The position numbers were made by a program, and so were the translations under genes. A stretch of 64,000 nucleotides of DNA, from the NCBI RefSeq assembly GCF_016864375.1, contig NZ_CP069354.1, positions 3,507,501 through 3,571,500 of the forward strand, in the 5' to 3' direction. The DNA comes from Microvirga sp. VF16. Its GTDB lineage: Bacteria > Pseudomonadota > Alphaproteobacteria > Rhizobiales > Beijerinckiaceae. The stretch's first letter is position 1. Every line of letters begins with the position of its first letter. This document shows positions 1 through 10,554 of this stretch, piece after piece. The notes beneath the pieces are model-generated. The model was not told the origin of the DNA and searched no databases. It saw only the letters and a list, made by a program, of their open reading frames with translations.

Positions 1-18
1 GGTTTGCTCTCGCAAACC
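1..18. other. Short inverted repeat at window edge
   Basis: Six-base arms (ggtttg / caaacc) flank a six-base loop. It lies in the roughly 110 bases upstream of the erpA-like gene. No neighbouring gene is visible to the left, so its role, whether terminator of an unseen gene or an operator, cannot be decided. Confidence 0.3.
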
Positions 19-109
19 GTTCTAGTCATCCCTTAGAATCGCACTTTCCGGCGGCGAACCGGTATCCACTTCGCCTGAAAGTGCTATTACGTCCTCCTGA
101 GGACTGGAA

Positions 110-442
110 GTGCCCATGACCGGTATTACCCTGACTGACCGCGCCGCCCGCCGCATCAACGAGATCATGGCCGCCGAGCCGACAGGATCCCATTTGAGAA
201 TCAGCGTTAACGGAGGCGGCTGCTCGGGATTCCAGTATGCTTTCGACGTGGACCGGACCCGGCAGGACGACGATCTCATCATCGAAAAGGATGGGGCGAC
301 CGTGGTCGTGGACGAGGTCTCGGTCCAGTACATGGATGGCTCGGTCATCGATTTCGTCGACGACCTGATCGGCCAGTCTTTCAAGATCGAGAACCCTCAC
401 GCCACTGCCTCCTGCGGCTGCGGCACCTCGTTCTCGTTGTAA
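110..442 (+). CDS. erpA: Iron-sulfur cluster insertion protein, ErpA/HesB-IscA family
   Basis: This is an A-type carrier that binds and hands [Fe-S] clusters to target enzymes in the cytoplasm. The 110-residue protein has the normal family length and one HesB/IscA domain. The three ligand cysteines are present: C38 in the NGGGCSGF loop, and C102 and C104 in the C-terminal SCGCGTSF motif. The start is taken as the GTG at 110 because a TGAGGA ribosome-binding site ends six bases before it. An ATG two codons later (116) is the alternative. No suf or isc genes are visible nearby. ErpA and IscA/SufA are hard to separate by eye, so the family call is firmer than the symbol. Confidence 0.9.
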   Translation: MPMTGITLTDRAARRINEIMAAEPTGSHLRISVNGGGCSGFQYAFDVDRTRQDDDLIIEKDGATVVVDEVSVQYMDGSVIDFVDDLIGQSFKIENPHATASCGCGTSFSL

Positions 443-526
443 AACCGTTACGTAACGTCCTATTCTCCCGCCAGCATTTCCATTCTGAATTGGCTGGCGT
501 CAGATTCGCCAGCTTGGGGGATCCCT

Positions 527-2386
527 ATGGGACTTCGTTACCGCGCAGGTGTCTGCGCATTCGCCCTGATCGCAGGCGCCGCGGCCCTATCCTTCGAACC
601 TGCCGTGGTCCGGAACCTCGTCGTCGATAACGGCAGCCACCGCATCGTCGTGGGAGCGGTCAGGGTTCCGCTCTGGAGTGCGGCGTTCGCGCAATCCGCC
701 GACAGCTTCAGCCTGGACAATGTGAGCTTCACCCTCGGCTCCGCCACCTATGAGGCGAAGCGGATCGAGTTTTCTGGTGTCTCCTCGTCGCGGGCCGATA
801 TCGAAGCGCTATTTTCCTCGGCTTCGACGGAGCCGATGGAAGGCCGCCTGAAGCGCATCACCGTGAAAAAGATCACGATCCCTGAAGCACGGGTGAAGCA
901 GACATTCGGCAAGCAAACGCAGACCACGACCTATCGGAACGCCACGTTCGACGATGTCGCCCAAGGCCGGATCGCGTCGGTTTCGATAGACACGAGCGCA
1001 ACGGAAACGAGCGGCGCCAAAAGCAACGTGCTGATCAGCACCGGCCGCACAAACGTGGACGAGTTCGATCTGCCGGCTCTCGCGCGGCTCTACGAGACGA
1101 AAGCCGACAGCGCCTCAGCTCCTCTCACCAAAATTTACGGGGCTTTTGCCATCGAAAATATGGAGTTTGCCGATAACGAGACCAGCACGACCTTCAAGAT
1201 CGCACGCCTCGGCGGCAAGGATTTTCAGGGTCGTCCGACCAAGGATTCCTGGACAGGCACCACGGTCCTCTTCGCCGAGATGGCCGAGCGCACGGATCTG
1301 TCCTCCGACGATCAGGCGCGCCTTCTTCCCGCCATCGCTGACCTCGTCGATGCGTTCCAGATCGGCCTGATGGAAGCATCCGGGATCGAGGTGGCCATCA
1401 AGGGCAAGGACGCTACAGGTCTGGCCCGCATCAACCGCATTGCCTATTCCGGCGGTACGGATACCCAATCCCCGGAGTTGCGTTGGGACGGCTTCGAGTT
1501 CTCGGACAAGGACAACCGCGTCAAATTCGATGGCTTGAGCCTCACCGGTTTCTCGTTTCGCCAGACGTTCGATGGCTTGAGGACGCTTCAGGGCAAATCC
1601 CTCGACGACCTCGATCCGACCGCGATACGCAGCCTCATTCCGACACTCGGCACCTTACGCCTGTCGGGTCTGAACATCGATGGAATGACGAAGGAGGATG
1701 GCAAGACGACAAAGGTGCAGGCAGCCCTGAAAGGCTTCGAACTCACCGCAGACAAGCCGGTGAACGCCATTCCGACCAATATTCGGCTTGGGCTGCAGAA
1801 CTTGACGATGGCACTGCCCTCGAAGAGCACCGACGACGGGATCAAGGAGCTTGTCGCCCTCGGCTACAAGGACGTCGACGTCTCCTTCCTCGCTGCCGCC
1901 ACCTGGCACGAGGCCGCCAACGAGATCGCGCTCAGCGAAGTCTCCTTCCAGGGTCAGGAGATGGGTAATGTTGCCCTCACGGGCGTCATCGGCAATGTCG
2001 GCAAGGATGCGTTCAACGCCGATACCGCCCTTGCAACGGTCGCTCTGCTCGGTGCCAAGGCAAAGGCGCTTGATCTGACGGTCGAGAACAAGGGCCTGTT
2101 CGAGCGCTACATGGCGAAGGCCGCGAAGGAGCAGAAGACGACGCCGGAATCGCTGCGCCGGACTTATGCCGCGGCAGCGGCGTTCGTCGTGCCGGCGATG
2201 ATCGGCAGTTCCGAACAGGCTCAGACCCTGGGTCAGGCGATCTCACGTTTCATCGCCAAGCCTGGCAAGCTCACGGTAAGCGCGACCCCCAAGGACCCTT
2301 CGGGTCTCGGCATCGCGGAAGCGGCGTTGCTGCAGGATCCCAAGGCCATTCTCGACAAGCTGAATATCAGCGCGAAGGCTGAGTGA
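527..2386 (+). CDS. Large exported protein of unknown function (619 aa)
   Basis: I do not recognise a named domain. The N-terminus has a basic start followed by a hydrophobic run (about residues 8-20), consistent with a signal peptide or anchor. The rest is polar and strand-like, with alternating short Gly/Leu-rich segments, and contains no cysteine except C10. Helical Ala-rich stretches occur near the C-terminus (about 500-580). An AsmA-like or DUF945-like periplasmic barrel is conceivable, but this is only an impression of composition. The reading frame is long, uniformly GC-rich at third positions and free of competing frames, so coding is secure. It stands alone between erpA and the convergent maeB. 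Confidence 0.75.
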   Translation: MGLRYRAGVCAFALIAGAAALSFEPAVVRNLVVDNGSHRIVVGAVRVPLWSAAFAQSADSFSLDNVSFTLGSATYEAKRIEFSGVSSSRADIEALFSSASTEPMEGRLKRITVKKITIPEARVKQTFGKQTQTTTYRNATFDDVAQGRIASVSIDTSATETSGAKSNVLISTGRTNVDEFDLPALARLYETKADSASAPLTKIYGAFAIENMEFADNETSTTFKIARLGGKDFQGRPTKDSWTGTTVLFAEMAERTDLSSDDQARLLPAIADLVDAFQIGLMEASGIEVAIKGKDATGLARINRIAYSGGTDTQSPELRWDGFEFSDKDNRVKFDGLSLTGFSFRQTFDGLRTLQGKSLDDLDPTAIRSLIPTLGTLRLSGLNIDGMTKEDGKTTKVQAALKGFELTADKPVNAIPTNIRLGLQNLTMALPSKSTDDGIKELVALGYKDVDVSFLAAATWHEAANEIALSEVSFQGQEMGNVALTGVIGNVGKDAFNADTALATVALLGAKAKALDLTVENKGLFERYMAKAAKEQKTTPESLRRTYAAAAAFVVPAMIGSSEQAQTLGQAISRFIAKPGKLTVSATPKDPSGLGIAEAALLQDPKAILDKLNISAKAE

Positions 2387-2419
2387 CGCTCATCCTTTCG
2401 CAAAACATCCCCTCACGTC

Positions 2420-2507
2420 GTCATCACCGGCCTTGTGCCGGTGATCCCGATTGAATGAGGCGCTACGCCCTTCGCATCGAGATGGCCGGGACAAGCCCGG
2501 CCATGAC
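2420..2507. repeat. Pair of intergenic palindromic repeats
   Basis: Two imperfect palindromes lie in the gap between the convergent genes: atcaccgg-ccttgtg-ccggtgat at 2423-2445, and atggccggg-acaag-cccggccat at 2482-2504. Related sequences recur in at least ten other intergenic gaps of this window. They may also work as a bidirectional terminator here. Confidence 0.8.
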
Positions 2508-2555
2508 TTGGGAACGGGTGACTGGGTGAGAAGGCTGCCGTATTGTCGCCGCCAT

Positions 2556-4859
2556 TCAAATCAGCGTCGGCTGATCCTCTTCCGCGGCCTGCGCCTCCAC
2601 GACCGCGATGGCCGTGATGTTGACGATGCCGCGCGCCGTCACCGATGGCGTGAGAATATGGGCGGGCTTTGCCGGGCCGATGAGGATCGGCCCGACGGGA
2701 AGCGAATCCGCCAGGACCTTGGTGAACTGGAACGCAATATTGGCCGCGTCCAGGTTCGGCATGATCAGCACGTTGGCCTCGCCCTTCAGACGCGAAGCAG
2801 GGTTCACCCGGTCGCGGATCATCTGTGACAGGGCCGCATCAGCCTGCATCTCGCCATCCACTTCGAGATCCGGCGCACGCTCATTGATGCAGGCCAGAGC
2901 CTCGCGCATCTTGATGGAGGAGCGCGTGTCGGCCGCACCGAAATCCGCATGCGAGAGCAGCGCGATCTTGGGCTCCATGCCGAAACGGCGCACATGGCTG
3001 GCGCAGGCAATCGTCATGTCGGCGATTTCCTCGGCCGTCGGATCGACCTGCACATGGGTGTCGGCGAGGAAGTAGGCACCCTTCGACGTAATGACGAGCG
3101 ACAGGGCCGCCATCTCGTGCACGCCGGGCGCAAGTCCGATGATATCCTTGATGTGCTTGACGCGTGACTGGAAGCGTCCTTCGAGGCCGCAGATCAGCGC
3201 ATCCGCATCCCCTCGCCTCACCGCGAGCGCGCCGATGACGGTGGAATTGGTACGCACCAGTGTCTTTGCCGCATCCGGCGTGATGCCCTTGCGGCCTGCC
3301 GCCTCCACGTAAGTGGCGACGTAATCGCGGTAGCGCGGATCGTCCTCCGGGTTGACCAGCTCGAAATGACGTCCGATCTCCATGGACAGGCCGAAGCGCT
3401 TCATGCGCGTTTCGACCACGTTCGGACGGCCGATCAGGATCGGCTTGGCGATGCCCTCTTCCACGATGACCTGCACGGCGCGCAGCACGCGCTCGTCCTC
3501 ACCCTCGGCATAGATCACCCGCTTCGGATCGGCCTTCGCCTGCGAGAACAATGGTTTCATGATGAAGCCGGAGCGGAACACGAAGCGGCCCAGCGATTCC
3601 GCGTAAGCCTCCAGATCCTCCAGCGGCCGCGTCGCGACGCCGGAATCCATTGCGGCCTTCGCCACGGCCGGCGCAATGCGCAGGATGAGGCGCGGATCGA
3701 ACGGGCTCGGGATCAGGGACTTGCGACCGAAGGGATGAGCCTCGCCGCCATAGGCGCGCGCCACCACCTCGGACGGCGCTTCGCGGGCAAGGCCTGCAAT
3801 GGCCTTCACGGCCGCTGCCTTCATCTCCTCGTTGATGGTGGTCGCACCGACATCGAGCGCGCCGCGGAAGATGTAGGGGAAGCACAGGACGTTGTTGACC
3901 TGGTTCGGATAATCCGAGCGGCCGGTGCAGATCATCGCGTCCGGACGCGCGGCCTCGGCCTCCTCCGGCATGATCTCCGGGTAGGGATTGGCGAGCGCCA
4001 TGATCAGCGGTCGCGGCGCCATCTGGGCGAGCAGCTCAGGCTTCAAGACGCCACCGGCCGAGAGGCCTAAGAACACGTCTGCATTGGGGATGACGTCGGC
4101 AAGCGTGCGCGCATCGGTGTCCTGCGCATAGACCGACTTCCAGCGATCCATAAGCTCGTTACGGCCCTCATGGACCACGCCCTTGATGTCCGTGACCCAG
4201 ATGTTCTCGCGCTTGGCGCCGAGCGATACAAGAAGGTTGAGGCAGGCGAGCGCCGCAGCACCCGCACCGGAGGTGACGATCTTCACGTCCTCGATACGCT
4301 TGCCGGCAAGCTCCAGGGCGTTCATCACCGCAGCACCGACGATGATCGCCGTGCCATGCTGGTCGTCGTGGAAGACCGGGATGCCCATGCGGGCCTTCAA
4401 CCGCTCTTCGACCTCAAAACATTCCGGCGCCTTGATGTCCTCAAGATTGATACCGCCGAAGGTAGGCTCCAGCGCCGCGATTACCTCGACCAGCTTGTCC
4501 ACATTGTTCTCGGCCACCTCGATGTCGAACACGTCGATGCCGGAGAACTTCTTGAACAGAACCGCCTTGCCTTCCATCACGGGCTTGGAGGCGAGCGGGC
4601 CGATATCGCCGAGGCCCAACACCGCCGTGCCGTTAGAGATTACGGCGACCAGGTTCTGGCGGGAGGTGAGATTGGCGGCCTCGGCCGGGTCGGCGGCAAT
4701 CGCCTCGCAGGGGGCCGCGACGCCCGGCGAATAGGCCAGTGCCAGGTCGCGCTGGTTGCCGAGGGGCTTGGTCGGCTGGATCTCGAGCTTTCCGGGGCGT
4801 GGGTGCTGATGGTAGAACATCGCTCCCGATTTCAGATCCTGCGAGATGTTGTCTCCCAT
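2556..4859 (-). CDS. maeB: NADP-dependent malic enzyme with phosphotransacetylase-like domain
   Basis: It converts malate to pyruvate plus CO2 with NADP+, supplying NADPH and pyruvate for gluconeogenic growth. The N-terminal malic-enzyme half (about residues 1-430) has the [11 protein letters not shown] segment, the [18 protein letters not shown] region and a Rossmann [12 protein letters not shown] motif. The C-terminal half (about 440-765) resembles phosphate acetyltransferase, as usual in rhizobial MaeB, where it is regulatory and not catalytic. The start is the ATG at 4859, preceded by AAGGAG eight bases upstream. A GTG six codons earlier overlaps that ribosome-binding site and is unlikely. 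Expected length is about 767 residues, normal for the family. Confidence 0.93.
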   Translation of the reverse strand: MGDNISQDLKSGAMFYHQHPRPGKLEIQPTKPLGNQRDLALAYSPGVAAPCEAIAADPAEAANLTSRQNLVAVISNGTAVLGLGDIGPLASKPVMEGKAVLFKKFSGIDVFDIEVAENNVDKLVEVIAALEPTFGGINLEDIKAPECFEVEERLKARMGIPVFHDDQHGTAIIVGAAVMNALELAGKRIEDVKIVTSGAGAAALACLNLLVSLGAKRENIWVTDIKGVVHEGRNELMDRWKSVYAQDTDARTLADVIPNADVFLGLSAGGVLKPELLAQMAPRPLIMALANPYPEIMPEEAEAARPDAMICTGRSDYPNQVNNVLCFPYIFRGALDVGATTINEEMKAAAVKAIAGLAREAPSEVVARAYGGEAHPFGRKSLIPSPFDPRLILRIAPAVAKAAMDSGVATRPLEDLEAYAESLGRFVFRSGFIMKPLFSQAKADPKRVIYAEGEDERVLRAVQVIVEEGIAKPILIGRPNVVETRMKRFGLSMEIGRHFELVNPEDDPRYRDYVATYVEAAGRKGITPDAAKTLVRTNSTVIGALAVRRGDADALICGLEGRFQSRVKHIKDIIGLAPGVHEMAALSLVITSKGAYFLADTHVQVDPTAEEIADMTIACASHVRRFGMEPKIALLSHADFGAADTRSSIKMREALACINERAPDLEVDGEMQADAALSQMIRDRVNPASRLKGEANVLIMPNLDAANIAFQFTKVLADSLPVGPILIGPAKPAHILTPSVTARGIVNITAIAVVEAQAAEEDQPTLI

Positions 4860-4958
4860 CCCCGACGCTCCTTGCACTGACCAAACCGCTTCGGAGGCCC
4901 TTGTGCGCGCGCTGCCCCCCTTCCGTCAATGTTCTTCTCTGGTCCAGAGGGCCGGACG

Positions 4959-5579
4959 ATGAAGCTGCGACATCGTTTGAAGAACTGGCGCAACCCGCAC
5001 AACCAGGCCCGCGTGCACCTTGCCCGCATGGCCGAGCGCTATGGCTACGAGATCGGCGAATTCACCTATGGCAAGCCGAAGGTGCGTTTCCCTGAATCGG
5101 GGAAGAAGCTCACCATCGGCCGCTACGGCTCCATCGCCGACAAAGTGGAAATCCTGCTCGGCGGCAATCACCGCACCGATTGGGGCACGACCTATCCCTT
5201 CTCTGCCTTCCGGGAACTCTGGCCCGGGGCGCCCAAGAGCGAGGATTACCACACCTCCCGTGGCGATGTGACCATCGGCCACGACGTCTGGCTCGGCTCC
5301 GGCGCCATTATCATGTCAGGTGTGACCATAGGGCATGGCGCCGTCATCGCGGCCCACGCCATCGTGACCAAGGACGTGCCGCCCTATGCCATCGTCGGCG
5401 GCAACCCGGCCAGGGTCATCCGCTACCGTTTCGACGAGGAGACCATTGCGGCGCTCCTCGGCACGCAATGGTGGGACCTGCCGCGGGAAAAGATCGCGAC
5501 CCTCATCCCGCTCCTGCAGAGCGACCGGATCCGAGAGTTGATTGCCGCTGTCAAGGTACTGCGGGCTCAATCGTCTTGA
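4959..5579 (+). CDS. Hexapeptide-repeat acetyltransferase (CatB/Vat xenobiotic type)
   Basis: This is a predicted trimeric acetyl-CoA-dependent O-acetyltransferase with a left-handed beta helix. Hexapeptide repeats are visible in the segments VTIGHDVWLGSGAIIMSGV and VTIGHGAVIAAHAIVTKDV, and the catalytic-type histidine is in GGNHRTDW. The family also includes chloramphenicol and streptogramin acetyltransferases, but many members modify sugars. The polysaccharide genes just downstream make a sugar or capsule substrate equally likely. The start at 4959 has AGAGGG upstream; an in-frame ATG at 4929 would add ten residues. Its 3' end overlaps the convergent acyltransferase by 29 bases. Confidence 0.82.
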   Translation: MKLRHRLKNWRNPHNQARVHLARMAERYGYEIGEFTYGKPKVRFPESGKKLTIGRYGSIADKVEILLGGNHRTDWGTTYPFSAFRELWPGAPKSEDYHTSRGDVTIGHDVWLGSGAIIMSGVTIGHGAVIAAHAIVTKDVPPYAIVGGNPARVIRYRFDEETIAALLGTQWWDLPREKIATLIPLLQSDRIRELIAAVKVLRAQSS

Positions 5580-6645
5580 GCACGCGGCGCCCGAGAGTCC
5601 TGGCCTTCAGACCAAGCGCCGGCTTCTCGAACAGGTACCAAGAGAGCGCCGCAACCAGCAGCGTGATCGTAAGCGACGGCATCAGCAGCACGCTGGCGGC
5701 AGCTTTCGGCCAGAGTACATGCAGGCTCTGCTGAATCGGCCAGCCATAGAGATAGGTGCCGTAGGACAGATCAGCCGTGGGTTCATAGGCAAAGCGCGTG
5801 ACCAGGGGCGACAGGGCGAGCCACAGGATGCCATAGGCAGAGCCGACGAAGAGCATGGTCTTGTAAAGGAACGTTCCGCTGCTCAGCCACGTGGCAAGAA
5901 ACAGCATTAGGACGAGCAATCCCGAGAGACGGGCGTGATCGCGCCAGATATAGAGCGCACCGCCGAAGGCGAAGATCAATGGCAGCCGTAGAGCCGTTTC
6001 CATGCTCTTCGACGCATCGGGCCGCAACAGATCGAGCCCGGCCAAACCCACCGCCAACCCGGCGACGAGTGCGAGCGCTGCGATGCGGGAGCGCAGCAGC
6101 CCGACGAGGCCGAACACGAGGACGCCTACGTAACAGATGCCCTCGTATTTGAGGGTCCAGACTGTCCCCATCGGGAATGTAAACGGATTGTCGGCGAACA
6201 CGCCCGGCAGCGCGATGCTGCTCTTGAAGCTCGTGAGTGTGGCCGTGATGAAGCGGCGCAGGCCCGGGCTCTGCAGGTACTCGCCAAGAGGCAGTGTCGT
6301 CATCGCTGCACCGAGGAGGAGCGATACCGCGAGCACCGCTACGATCAGTCCCGGGGCGATGCGCAAGGTCCGGGCGACGGCATAATCACGCCAGCCGCGC
6401 CGGTCGAAGCTCATGGTGACGAGAAAGCCGGAGATGGCAAAAAAGCCGTTCACGACATGCTCGCCCAGAGTGAAGCCCGTGGAAACGGTCAGGGGCTCAT
6501 CAGTGAGGATGCCGGTGGTGACGCTGAAGGCGTGAGAGATCACAACGGCGATCGCGAGTCCCAGACGGAGAGTGGCGAAATGATTGTGAGGCTGCTTCAA
6601 AGCATCATCAACGGATATGCCTCTCAAGGAAGGCAGATAAGCCAT
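5551..6645 (-). CDS. Acyltransferase 3 family membrane protein
   Basis: This is an inner-membrane acyltransferase of the OafA/ExoZ type, which usually O-acetylates surface polysaccharides. The 364-residue protein has about ten hydrophobic segments. It carries the family's N-terminal histidine in AIAVVISHAF and the GFFAISGFLVTMSF segment. No SGNH domain is fused at the C-terminus. A TA-rich stretch just upstream (about 6710-6735) is a plausible promoter region. It shares its strand with the glycosyltransferase upstream but is separated by 130 bases. The natural acceptor is unknown. Confidence 0.85.
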   Translation of the reverse strand: MAYLPSLRGISVDDALKQPHNHFATLRLGLAIAVVISHAFSVTTGILTDEPLTVSTGFTLGEHVVNGFFAISGFLVTMSFDRRGWRDYAVARTLRIAPGLIVAVLAVSLLLGAAMTTLPLGEYLQSPGLRRFITATLTSFKSSIALPGVFADNPFTFPMGTVWTLKYEGICYVGVLVFGLVGLLRSRIAALALVAGLAVGLAGLDLLRPDASKSMETALRLPLIFAFGGALYIWRDHARLSGLLVLMLFLATWLSSGTFLYKTMLFVGSAYGILWLALSPLVTRFAYEPTADLSYGTYLYGWPIQQSLHVLWPKAAASVLLMPSLTITLLVAALSWYLFEKPALGLKARTLGRRVLKTIEPAVP

Positions 6646-6776
6646 CGCGCGGGTCCACCTTCGCTTCTAGGTCCGGGTTCTCGTACTGGACGCGAAGGCA
6701 TTAACGCTGAAATATTATGTAATATCAATACCAGATTGCGCGCCTCGCTGAGCAGAAGCGACCTGAGCGGCGTGTA

Positions 6777-7631
6777 TCAAAACGCCTTCCGCCCCATCAT
6801 CGCAGCCCAAGCCCCCGCTGCCGAGCCGCCGTAGCGCTCGATCAGCTTGCGCTGAAACGTCAGGCCAGAGCCAACAGCCTTCAATGCATTGATCGCGAAC
6901 ATGCCTGGCGCCGGGTTCGGCAATCCGTATTTGCGGCTCACGTAGGCGCGCGACCAAGCCTGATGCCAGCGGGAGGTAAAGATGCGACCACGCTTCTCGC
7001 CGCTGGACTGTCCACGCCCGTGGCGCACCACCGCCTGCGGCACGTAGATCAACGCAGATCTGGAATCCGCAACGCGGCGGCAGAGATCGTCGTCTTCATA
7101 GAACAGAAAGATGTTCTCGTCGAAGCCGCCGAGTTTCAAGAAAACATCGCGGCGCATGAGGAAGCAGGCGCCGGAGAAAAACGGCGCGCAGGCTTCGCCC
7201 TCGGGGAGAGCGAGCTTGCCATTCGGATTGGTGAGCGAGGTCGCGAGCAGCGAGCGCGGCTGGAAGAACACGCGCCCGCTCGGCTCGACGATCTGCGGCG
7301 CGAACAGCGCCGCATCCGGATAGCGCCGCGCCGCGTCGACAAGTGCCGCGACCGCGCCTTTATCGACGATGCAGTCTGGATTGACGACGAGGATGAATTC
7401 GGTGTCGGCCGCCCGCGCCCCGATATTGTTGGCGCGGCCATAGCCCTCGTTGCGGGCGTTGCGGATCACCCTCGCACCCTGCCCTTCGGCAATGGCGGCC
7501 GTGCCATCCGTCGAGGCGTTGTCGACCACGAGGGCCGGGACGCCATCCGCCTGCAATGCGCCGAGACACTCCGGCAGCGCATGAGCACTGTCGAAGGTCA
7601 CGACGATGGCTGTGACGTCCGCGCGGCTCAT
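6777..7631 (-). CDS. Glycosyltransferase family 2 (WbbL-like rhamnosyltransferase type)
   Basis: This cytoplasmic inverting GT-A glycosyltransferase has 284 residues. The nucleotide-binding DNASTDGT motif and the metal-binding DXD-equivalent NPDCIVD are in the expected order (about residues 37-45 and 83-90). [10 protein letters not shown], typical of the acceptor side of WbbL-like enzymes, follows in the second half. The start codon overlaps the aspS stop by four bases (ATGA), so the two are probably translationally coupled. The sugar donor cannot be read from the sequence. Nearby acyltransferases suggest a role in surface glycan assembly. Confidence 0.88.
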   Translation of the reverse strand: MSRADVTAIVVTFDSAHALPECLGALQADGVPALVVDNASTDGTAAIAEGQGARVIRNARNEGYGRANNIGARAADTEFILVVNPDCIVDKGAVAALVDAARRYPDAALFAPQIVEPSGRVFFQPRSLLATSLTNPNGKLALPEGEACAPFFSGACFLMRRDVFLKLGGFDENIFLFYEDDDLCRRVADSRSALIYVPQAVVRHGRGQSSGEKRGRIFTSRWHQAWSRAYVSRKYGLPNPAPGMFAINALKAVGSGLTFQRKLIERYGGSAAGAWAAMMGRKAF

Positions 7632-9448
7632 TTCTCCGGCAGGTTCGTCCGGATGTGCAGCTCGCGCAACTGCTTCGGCGTCGCCTCGGAGGGCGCTCCG
7701 AGCAGCAGGTCTTCCGCCTTCTGGTTCATCGGGAAGAGCGTGATCTCGCGCAGGTTATGCGCGCCGCAGAGCAGCATCACGATGCGATCGACGCCGGCCG
7801 CCATGCCGCCGTGGGGCGGTGCGCCGTACTGGAACGCGCGATACATACCGCCGAACCGCTCCATGACCTCCTTCTCGCCGTAGCCGGCGATCTCGAAGGC
7901 CTTCACCATCCGGTCGGGGCGGTGATTGCGGATCGAGCCCGAAGCGATCTCATAGCCGTTGCAGGTCAAGTCGTACTGGAAGGCCGTGATCTTGAGGATC
8001 GTGTCCTTGTCCATCGGGTCGAGCGCCATGAAGGCGTCGTGGTCGAAGTTCGCCATGGAGAACGGGTTGTGCGAGAAATCGATCTTCTTCTCGTCCTCGT
8101 TCCACTCATATTGCGGGAAGTCGACGATCCAGCAGAACTCGAAGCGATCCTTGTCGATGAGGCCGAGTTCGTCGCCGATGCGAGTGCGTGCCTTGCCGGC
8201 AAGCGAAGCGGCTTTATCCTCGGCGCCAGCCGAGAAGAACACCGCATCACCCGCCTTGATCCCGACCTTCTCACGGATGACGGCCTGAGCGGCTTCGGGA
8301 ATGAACTTGGCAATCGGCCCTTTGCCGATGATCTGACCGCCCTCCTCCTCGAAGACGATATAGCCGAGGCCGGGCGAGCCTTCCGTGCGGGCCCAGTCGT
8401 TGAGCTTGTCGAAGAAGGAGCGCGGCTGCGAGGCGGCACCCGTCGCCGGAATGGCGCGCACGACGCCGCCGGACTTGATCACGTTCTTGAACGCGTTGAA
8501 GGTCACGTCCTCGCGGGTGAACACTTCAGAGACGTCGGCGATGACGAGCGGGTTGCGCAGGTCCGGCTTGTCGGAGCCGTATTTCAGCATGGACTCGAAA
8601 TACGGGATGCGCGGGAACACCTCGGTGACCGGCTTGCCGTCCGCGAAATCCTTGAAGGTGTCGCGGATCACCGGCTCCATGGTCTGGAAGATGTCGTCCT
8701 GGGTGACGAAGCTCATCTCAACGTCGAGCTGGTAGAACTCGCCCGGCAGACGGTCGGCGCGTGGGTCCTCGTCGCGGAAGCAGGGAGCCATCTGGAAGTA
8801 CCGGTCGAAGCCGGAGATCATGATCAGCTGCTTGAACTGCTGCGGCGCCTGCGGCAACGCATAGAACTTGCCGGGATGAATGCGGGACGGCACCAGGAAG
8901 TCGCGCGCGCCCTCCGGCGAGGAGGCCGTCAGGATCGGCGTCGTGAACTCGAAGAAGCCGCTGTTCTGCATGCGCGTGCGCAGCGAGTTGATGATCGCGC
9001 CGCGCTTCATGATGTTGTTGTGCAGCTTCTCGCGGCGCAGGTCCAGGTACCGGTAAGTGAGACGGGTCTCCTCCGGATAATCCTGGTCGCCGAAGACCGG
9101 CATCGGCAGCTCGGCCGCAGGACCTAAGACCTCGATATCGGTGATGTAGACCTCGACCAGACCGGTCGGCAGCTCCGGGTTCTCGGTGCCGGCCGGGCGC
9201 TTGCGCACCTTGCCGTCGACCCGGATCACCCATTCCGAACGGGCCGCCTCGGCCTGCTTGAAGGCCGGGGAATCCGGATCGATCACGCACTGCGTCATGC
9301 CGTAATGGTCGCGCAGGTCGATGAAGAGCACGCCGCCATGGTCGCGGATGCGGTGGCACCAGCCGGAAAGCCGGGCGACCTGGCCGACATCGGATTCGCG
9401 GAGCGCGCCGCAGGTGTGGGAACGGTAACGGTGCATGGAGGCGGACAT
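7628..9448 (-). CDS. aspS: Aspartyl-tRNA synthetase
   Basis: It charges tRNA-Asp with aspartate. In organisms lacking AsnRS it may also mischarge tRNA-Asn for GatCAB. The 606-residue class II enzyme has the N-terminal OB-fold anticodon-binding domain (about 1-115), motif 2 ([11 protein letters not shown]) and the motif 3 segment ([18 protein letters not shown]), with the bacterial GAD insertion between. Length is normal for the bacterial type. The start chosen is the ATG at 9448; an ATG four codons later lacks a ribosome-binding site. The gatB and gatA/gatC genes elsewhere in the window fit a non-discriminating role, but this is inference. Confidence 0.96.
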   Translation of the reverse strand: MSASMHRYRSHTCGALRESDVGQVARLSGWCHRIRDHGGVLFIDLRDHYGMTQCVIDPDSPAFKQAEAARSEWVIRVDGKVRKRPAGTENPELPTGLVEVYITDIEVLGPAAELPMPVFGDQDYPEETRLTYRYLDLRREKLHNNIMKRGAIINSLRTRMQNSGFFEFTTPILTASSPEGARDFLVPSRIHPGKFYALPQAPQQFKQLIMISGFDRYFQMAPCFRDEDPRADRLPGEFYQLDVEMSFVTQDDIFQTMEPVIRDTFKDFADGKPVTEVFPRIPYFESMLKYGSDKPDLRNPLVIADVSEVFTREDVTFNAFKNVIKSGGVVRAIPATGAASQPRSFFDKLNDWARTEGSPGLGYIVFEEEGGQIIGKGPIAKFIPEAAQAVIREKVGIKAGDAVFFSAGAEDKAASLAGKARTRIGDELGLIDKDRFEFCWIVDFPQYEWNEDEKKIDFSHNPFSMANFDHDAFMALDPMDKDTILKITAFQYDLTCNGYEIASGSIRNHRPDRMVKAFEIAGYGEKEVMERFGGMYRAFQYGAPPHGGMAAGVDRIVMLLCGAHNLREITLFPMNQKAEDLLLGAPSEATPKQLRELHIRTNLPEK

Positions 9449-9589
9449 GGAAAAGCCTGCTGGTTCGATTTACGCGCAACATCCATGGGAGGCGGGGGAA
9501 GTCAAGGCGGAAGGACGAAATGAGGCCATGCAGGGGCGATCTCCGTAGCAGACGGGGCTGCATCCCTCGCCATACCGGAGGAAGCGCGA

Positions 9590-9910
9590 GCGAAGGTCCG
9601 GGATCGTTGACAGGATGTGGCTTCTGAGCCTCGACGCAGTCATCCCCGCGCAGGCGGGGATCCAGAACCGCCGACGGTGCCGGACTGATTGAACGTCGTG
9701 GTTATGGATCCCGGGCTCCGCTGCGCAGCCCCGGGATGACCGCGCTGGACTGGTTTGCCCGATCCCGGATCTCCGCTGCGCTTCGTCCGGGATGACGTCC
9801 TCTGTCGTCATCCCCGTCCCCGGACTTGATCCGGGATCAGGGGGATCCATGTCTTGGCACCGCTGTGGTTCCCAAGGCGTGGATGGCCGGATCACGTCCG
9901 GCCATGATGG
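9590..9910. repeat. Cluster of intergenic palindromic repeats
   Basis: At least four palindromic units follow one another. They include gtcatccccg-cgcagg-cggggat near 9641, a unit ending ccccgggatgac near 9740, a unit ending gtccgggatgac near 9796, and ggccgga-tcacg-tccggcc near 9884. These are the same families seen in other gaps of the window. A long open frame across them (9470-9895, minus) is only the translation of the repeats. Confidence 0.8.
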
Positions 9911-9924
9911 CTGTGGGTAGGGAT

Positions 9925-10190
9925 GGGTCTGTCAAAGAGCCAGCACCGTGGGGCCCGCAGCTTGCGCTGCGAGCCTGAGTGGTGATCGAGGGTGGCGCGA
10001 CGGGCAGCCCGGCTCGATGTCTGATGGGAGATGGAAGAGCCGGGATGCCTCTTCGCGCACGGCTCTTTTAGGCGGACAGGAGAGGCCGGCTCAGTCAACC
10101 GCCGCCGGCGGTGACCGTCTGCGCGACGGCGGCCTGCGACCGATCCCGACCACCAACCCACATCCTGGGCCTCCCGTCGAATGAGGCTGC
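9925..10190. other. Structured non-coding stretch, identity unknown
   Basis: No convincing gene is seen here. The sequence holds a hairpin cgcagc-ttgc-gctgcg (9956-9971). It also has a terminator-like element on the plus strand, with agagccg at 10036-10042, cggctct at 10060-10066 and then a short T run. A GC-rich palindrome lies around 10100. The arrangement would suit an uncharacterised small RNA or a decayed mobile element, but I cannot identify it. Bases 10191-10425 contain no further recognisable feature. Confidence 0.35.
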
Positions 10191-10425
10191 GTCACCTCAG
10201 CCACGGGACCGTGCCTGCTCCCACACTGCGACGCCTCGCGAGCGCGCCCCTCGATAGGAGCAGATCTAAGGCAATGATATAGCCAAGATCAGGATGATTG
10301 TCAAGAACAAAAGATGAACATATGGTCAGACTTGTCCATCAGCTCGGTCGTCATCCCCGGCCTTGGAACCGGTGCCCCGATGTGAAAGGCGCGGCGGTTT
10401 TCGGATCAGGACGGCAGAGAGCGAC

Positions 10426-10554
10426 TCAATGGATCGTCAAGCCGACGACAGGACCAGCGAAATTGGCCAAGCTGACGAACAGCATGAAGGTTGTCAGGGT
10501 CACACTAAGGTAAAGAGAGATGATAAAAAGAGTCTGCATGGCATCGCCCGTCAT
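10426..10554 (-). CDS. Candidate micro-protein with one membrane segment (37-42 aa)
   Basis: The product is a short hydrophobic peptide, almost wholly one transmembrane helix (core LFIISLYLSVTLTTFMLFVS) followed by a polar tail ending GLTIH. An ATG at 10554 gives 42 residues and an in-frame ATG at 10539 gives 37. Neither has a strong ribosome-binding site; a purine-rich AAAGGA lies 17 bases before the first. Nothing else explains the stretch, and hydrophobic residues are concentrated as expected of a real membrane peptide. Chance open frames of this size are common, so this remains a candidate. No function can be assigned. Confidence 0.4.
   Translation of the reverse strand: MTGDAMQTLFIISLYLSVTLTTFMLFVSLANFAGPVVGLTIH

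Noticed and set aside
7655..9127. Plus-strand frame of 490 codons opposite aspS
   Set aside because: It is an antisense shadow of aspS caused by high third-position GC.
9470..9895. Minus-strand open frame of 141 codons
   Set aside because: Its sequence is the translation of consecutive palindromic repeats, with the same peptide pieces appearing in other repeat clusters.
9892..10161. Minus-strand open frame of 89 codons
   Set aside because: Arg/Ser/His-rich composition and dense hairpins suggest structured non-coding DNA, not a protein.
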